Source of the DNA: Kitasatospora setae KM-6054
GTDB taxonomy: Bacteria > Actinomycetota > Actinomycetes > Streptomycetales > Streptomycetaceae
DNA: 64,000 bases
Direction: 5' to 3'
Assembly: GCF_000269985.1 (NCBI RefSeq)
Contig: NC_016109.1
Location: 4,278,001 to 4,342,000, forward strand
Shown: positions 61,872 to 64,000 of the stretch, piece after piece
How the letters are laid out: each line of letters begins with the position of its first letter
Numbering within the stretch: the first letter of the stretch is position 1
Notes under the pieces: model-generated
What the model saw: only the letters and a program-made list of their open reading frames with translations
The model's database searches: none
What the model was told of the DNA's origin: nothing
Made by a program: the position numbers and the translations under genes

Positions 61872-64000
61872 TCAGTTGGTGCGGCCGGTGGTCGTCCCGG
61901 TTCCGGTGGGGGTGCCGGTGGGGGTGCCGGTGTTGGTGCCGCCGTTGGTGGTTCCGGTGGTGGTGCCGGTGCCGCCGGTGGTTCCCGTGCCGCCGGTGGT
62001 GCCCGGGTTGCAGATCACCGGCAGGCAGGTCGACGGCGACGCGGTCGGGGAGCCCGAGGGCTTCCCGGTCGGCTTGCCGGTCGACGACGCGCTCTCGGTC
62101 GGCGACGGCTGCTCGACCGGGACGCTCGGCTGCTCGGTCGGGACGGCGGGCGCGGACTCGGTGGCCGAGGCCGACGGCGAGGCACTGACCGGGGCGCCGG
62201 AGGAGTCGACCTCCTGGCCCCAGGGGGTCGGCGGGGTGAAGTTCTTCGGGTTGCCCGGGCCGATGATCTTCATGTAGCGGGTGAAGATGTCGGTCGGGTA
62301 GTCACCACCGTGGACCTCGTTCTTGCCACCGGTGCCCTTGAGGTCGAGCAGCTTGGCCTTGCCCGGCTCCTCGCGCCACATGCTGACCGAGGTGACCAGG
62401 CTGGGCGTGTAGCCGACCCACCAGGCCGACATGCTGTCGTCGGTGGTACCGGTCTTGCCGGCCACCGGGAAGCCCAGCGCGGCGGTCTTGTTGCCGGTGC
62501 CGTTCTTCGCCACGTTCTGCAGCACGTCGGTGATGTTGTCGGCGACGGCCGGGTCCAGCGCCGTCTTCGGCGTCGGCCTGGCGAAGTTCGGCAGGTCCTT
62601 GCCGTGGAACTGCACGGCGGTCACCGAGTACGGGTCGGTCTGCTGGCCGTGCGCCGCGAACACCGAGTACACCGAGGCCATCCGGATCGCGCTCGGCGTC
62701 GAGGTGCCCAGCGGCAGGGTCAGCGTGCTGGCCCCGGCCAGGGTGTCGTCGTGCAGGCCCAGGGTCTGCGCCATCGCCCGGACCTTGTCGCCGCCGACGT
62801 CCTGGCCGAGCTGCACGAACGGCACGTTGTACGACCACTGCATGGCCGTCCGCAGCGTCACGTACCCCTTCTTGCCGGGGTCGCTGTTGCGCTGGTGGTA
62901 CGGCTGACCGTTCTCCATCGCCTTGCTGCCGTCGGCCCGGTAGATCTGCGCCATGTCGTCGGCCAGGTAGCGCGAGTCCGGGTTGATCTGGGCCGGCTTG
63001 CCGTCCTCGCCGTTCTTGGTGAGGACGCCGTCCTGCATCGCGGCGGCCAGCACGATCGGCTTGAAGGTCGAGCCGACCGGGACGCCCTTGGCGTCGGCGT
63101 TGTTGGTGTAGTGGTTGTTCTCGAAGCCCGGGCCGCCGTAGATCGCCACGATCGCGCCGTCGCCCGGCAGCACCGAGGCGGCGCCGACCTGGACGAACTT
63201 GTCCGCCTCCCGGCTGTCCGGCTTCAGGGTGGCCGCCTGGAAGTCGTCCACGGCCTTCTTCAGGGCGTCCACCTTGTCCTTCTGGAAGGTGGTGTGGATC
63301 TGGTAGCCGCCGCGGTCCAGCGCCGCCGCCGTGATCGTCGAGTCCTTGGAGGTCACGTACTGCTTGGCGGTCTCGATCAGGTACGAGACCTCGCCGGTGG
63401 TCTTGGTGACCTTCTGGGTCTCGATCGGCTCGGGGAAGTCCTTGCACTTGGCCCGGTCCTCGGCGGACAGCACCTTGGTGGTGACCATCCGGTCCAGGAT
63501 CCAGCTCCAGCGGCTGACCATCCGCTCGTGGTTGGCCGGGCTCAGGCTCGGGTCGAACAGGCCCGCGCCCTTCAGCAGGCCGGCCAGCATGGCGCCCTGG
63601 CAGACGTCGATCTTGCTGGCGTCCACGCCGTAGTACGCCTGCGCGGCGGCCTGGATGCCGGTCGCGCCGCGGCCGAACCAGCTGGTGTTCAGGTAGCCCT
63701 CGAGGATCTGCTCCTTGGTCTTCTCGTCGTTGACCTTGAGGGTGATGAAGAATTCCTTGGCCTTCCGCGAGAGCGTCTGGTCCTGCGAGAGGTAGACGTT
63801 CTTCACGTACTGCTGGGTGATGGTCGAACCGCCCTGGGTCTCGCCGCCGGTCGCCATCTTGTAGACGGCGCGGGCGATGCCCTTCGGGTCGATGCCGGAG
63901 TCGGTGCGGAAGGTGTCGTTCTCCGCCGCGATGACCGCGTCCTGCGCCTGGCGGCTGATCTTCGAGAGGTCGACCAGCTGCTGGTTCTCGGTGCCGGTGC
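61872..64000 (-). CDS. Class A penicillin-binding protein, 5' end outside the window
   Basis: A bifunctional peptidoglycan synthase that polymerises glycan (GT51) and cross-links peptides. The frame is open from base 64000, with GT51 catalytic Glu in VIAAENDTF and GGETQGGSTITQQYVKN. The transpeptidase motifs follow in order: VPVGSTFKPIVL (SxxK), SYNVPF (SxN) and VAGKTGTTDD (KTG). The C-terminus is a low-complexity tail of alternating Gly and Thr (GTTGGTGTT, TPTGTPTG), not a known domain, probably wall-exposed. The N-terminal membrane anchor and the start are beyond the window edge, so the Met at 63857 is not the start. Confidence 0.93.
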   Translation of the reverse strand, partial: TGTENQQLVDLSKISRQAQDAVIAAENDTFRTDSGIDPKGIARAVYKMATGGETQGGSTITQQYVKNVYLSQDQTLSRKAKEFFITLKVNDEKTKEQILEGYLNTSWFGRGATGIQAAAQAYYGVDASKIDVCQGAMLAGLLKGAGLFDPSLSPANHERMVSRWSWILDRMVTTKVLSAEDRAKCKDFPEPIETQKVTKTTGEVSYLIETAKQYVTSKDSTITAAALDRGGYQIHTTFQKDKVDALKKAVDDFQAATLKPDSREADKFVQVGAASVLPGDGAIVAIYGGPGFENNHYTNNADAKGVPVGSTFKPIVLAAAMQDGVLTKNGEDGKPAQINPDSRYLADDMAQIYRADGSKAMENGQPYHQRNSDPGKKGYVTLRTAMQWSYNVPFVQLGQDVGGDKVRAMAQTLGLHDDTLAGASTLTLPLGTSTPSAIRMASVYSVFAAHGQQTDPYSVTAVQFHGKDLPNFARPTPKTALDPAVADNITDVLQNVAKNGTGNKTAALGFPVAGKTGTTDDSMSAWWVGYTPSLVTSVSMWREEPGKAKLLDLKGTGGKNEVHGGDYPTDIFTRYMKIIGPGNPKNFTPPTPWGQEVDSSGAPVSASPSASATESAPAVPTEQPSVPVEQPSPTESASSTGKPTGKPSGSPTASPSTCLPVICNPGTTGGTGTTGGTGTTTGTTNGGTNTGTPTGTPTGTGTTTGRTN

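Overview
The window is GC-rich (by eye above 70 %, with strong G/C at third codon positions) and comes from an actinomycete chromosome, most likely Streptomyces or a close relative such as Kitasatospora. Pointers are the Lsr2 nucleoid protein, two mycothiol-dependent maleylpyruvate-isomerase-like enzymes, the bacterial proteasome activator Bpa with its C-terminal GPYL, a PurS/PurQ/small-PurL set, a FemX-like protein, frequent GTG starts, ATGA/GTGA gene overlaps and probable leaderless genes. ParB-type palindromes and the dnaB-rplI-rpsR-ssb-rpsF block suggest the origin-proximal core of the chromosome. I cannot settle the genus from sequence alone.

Layout. 1-3.6 kb: the 3' end of a class II fructose-bisphosphate aldolase gene, a DUF3151 gene, a frame-shifted deaminase-type gene, a DUF3152 putative peptidase and a mycothiol-dependent enzyme. 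3.7-6.9 kb: the overlapping purS-purQ-purL operon (minus strand). 7.4-8.1 kb: lsr2 and two identical tRNA-Gly(GCC) genes, each unit closed by a clear hairpin. 8.2-11.9 kb: a four-gene ABC-2 exporter plus NarL-type two-component operon. 11.9-17.8 kb: purC and purD enclosing a dimethylformamidase-beta-like protein and a degenerate M48-like membrane protein. 18.3-25.9 kb: mixed genes (SLATT protein, hypothetical, GntR regulator, nitrilase-family hydrolase, second mycothiol enzyme, MFS transporter, secreted M64 peptidase, small HTH protein). 26.0-30.6 kb: the E1alpha/E1beta/E2 genes of a branched-chain 2-oxo-acid dehydrogenase, divergent from an orphan response regulator, with a perfect 14-bp palindrome between them.

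30.6-39.3 kb: a phosphotransferase, two Ser/Thr kinases, the proteasome activator bpa, a low-complexity exported protein, a quinone oxidoreductase and a TrkA-type potassium channel. 39.3-39.4 kb: three GTTCCACGTGGAAC palindromes in 105 bp (parS-like). 39.4-44.0 kb: moeA, a small DUF6457 gene, a mobA-like gene, an MBL-fold hydrolase and manA. 44.1-50.3 kb is the most accessory part: a secreted NlpC/P60-like protein carrying three 95-residue beta-propeller repeats, an HD hydrolase, an Eis-like acetyltransferase and two proteins I do not recognise.

50.5-57.0 kb: replicative helicase dnaB interrupted in its P-loop by a 405-residue class 3-type intein with a LAGLIDADG endonuclease and a cysteine-rich insert; a DnaA-box cluster upstream of it; a MATE transporter; then rpsF-ssb-rpsR-rplI with a fourth parS-like site. 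57.2-64 kb: a small membrane protein, a femX-type gene with an alanine-racemase-like partner, a GT87-like membrane mannosyltransferase and the 3' part of a class A penicillin-binding protein.

The items most worth a second look are the DnaB intein, the DnaA-box cluster between dnaB and the MATE gene, the parS-like sites, the degenerate M48-like protein, the frame-shifted deaminase gene, the 285-bp tandem repeat in the secreted protein, and the unrecognised genes beside dnaB.
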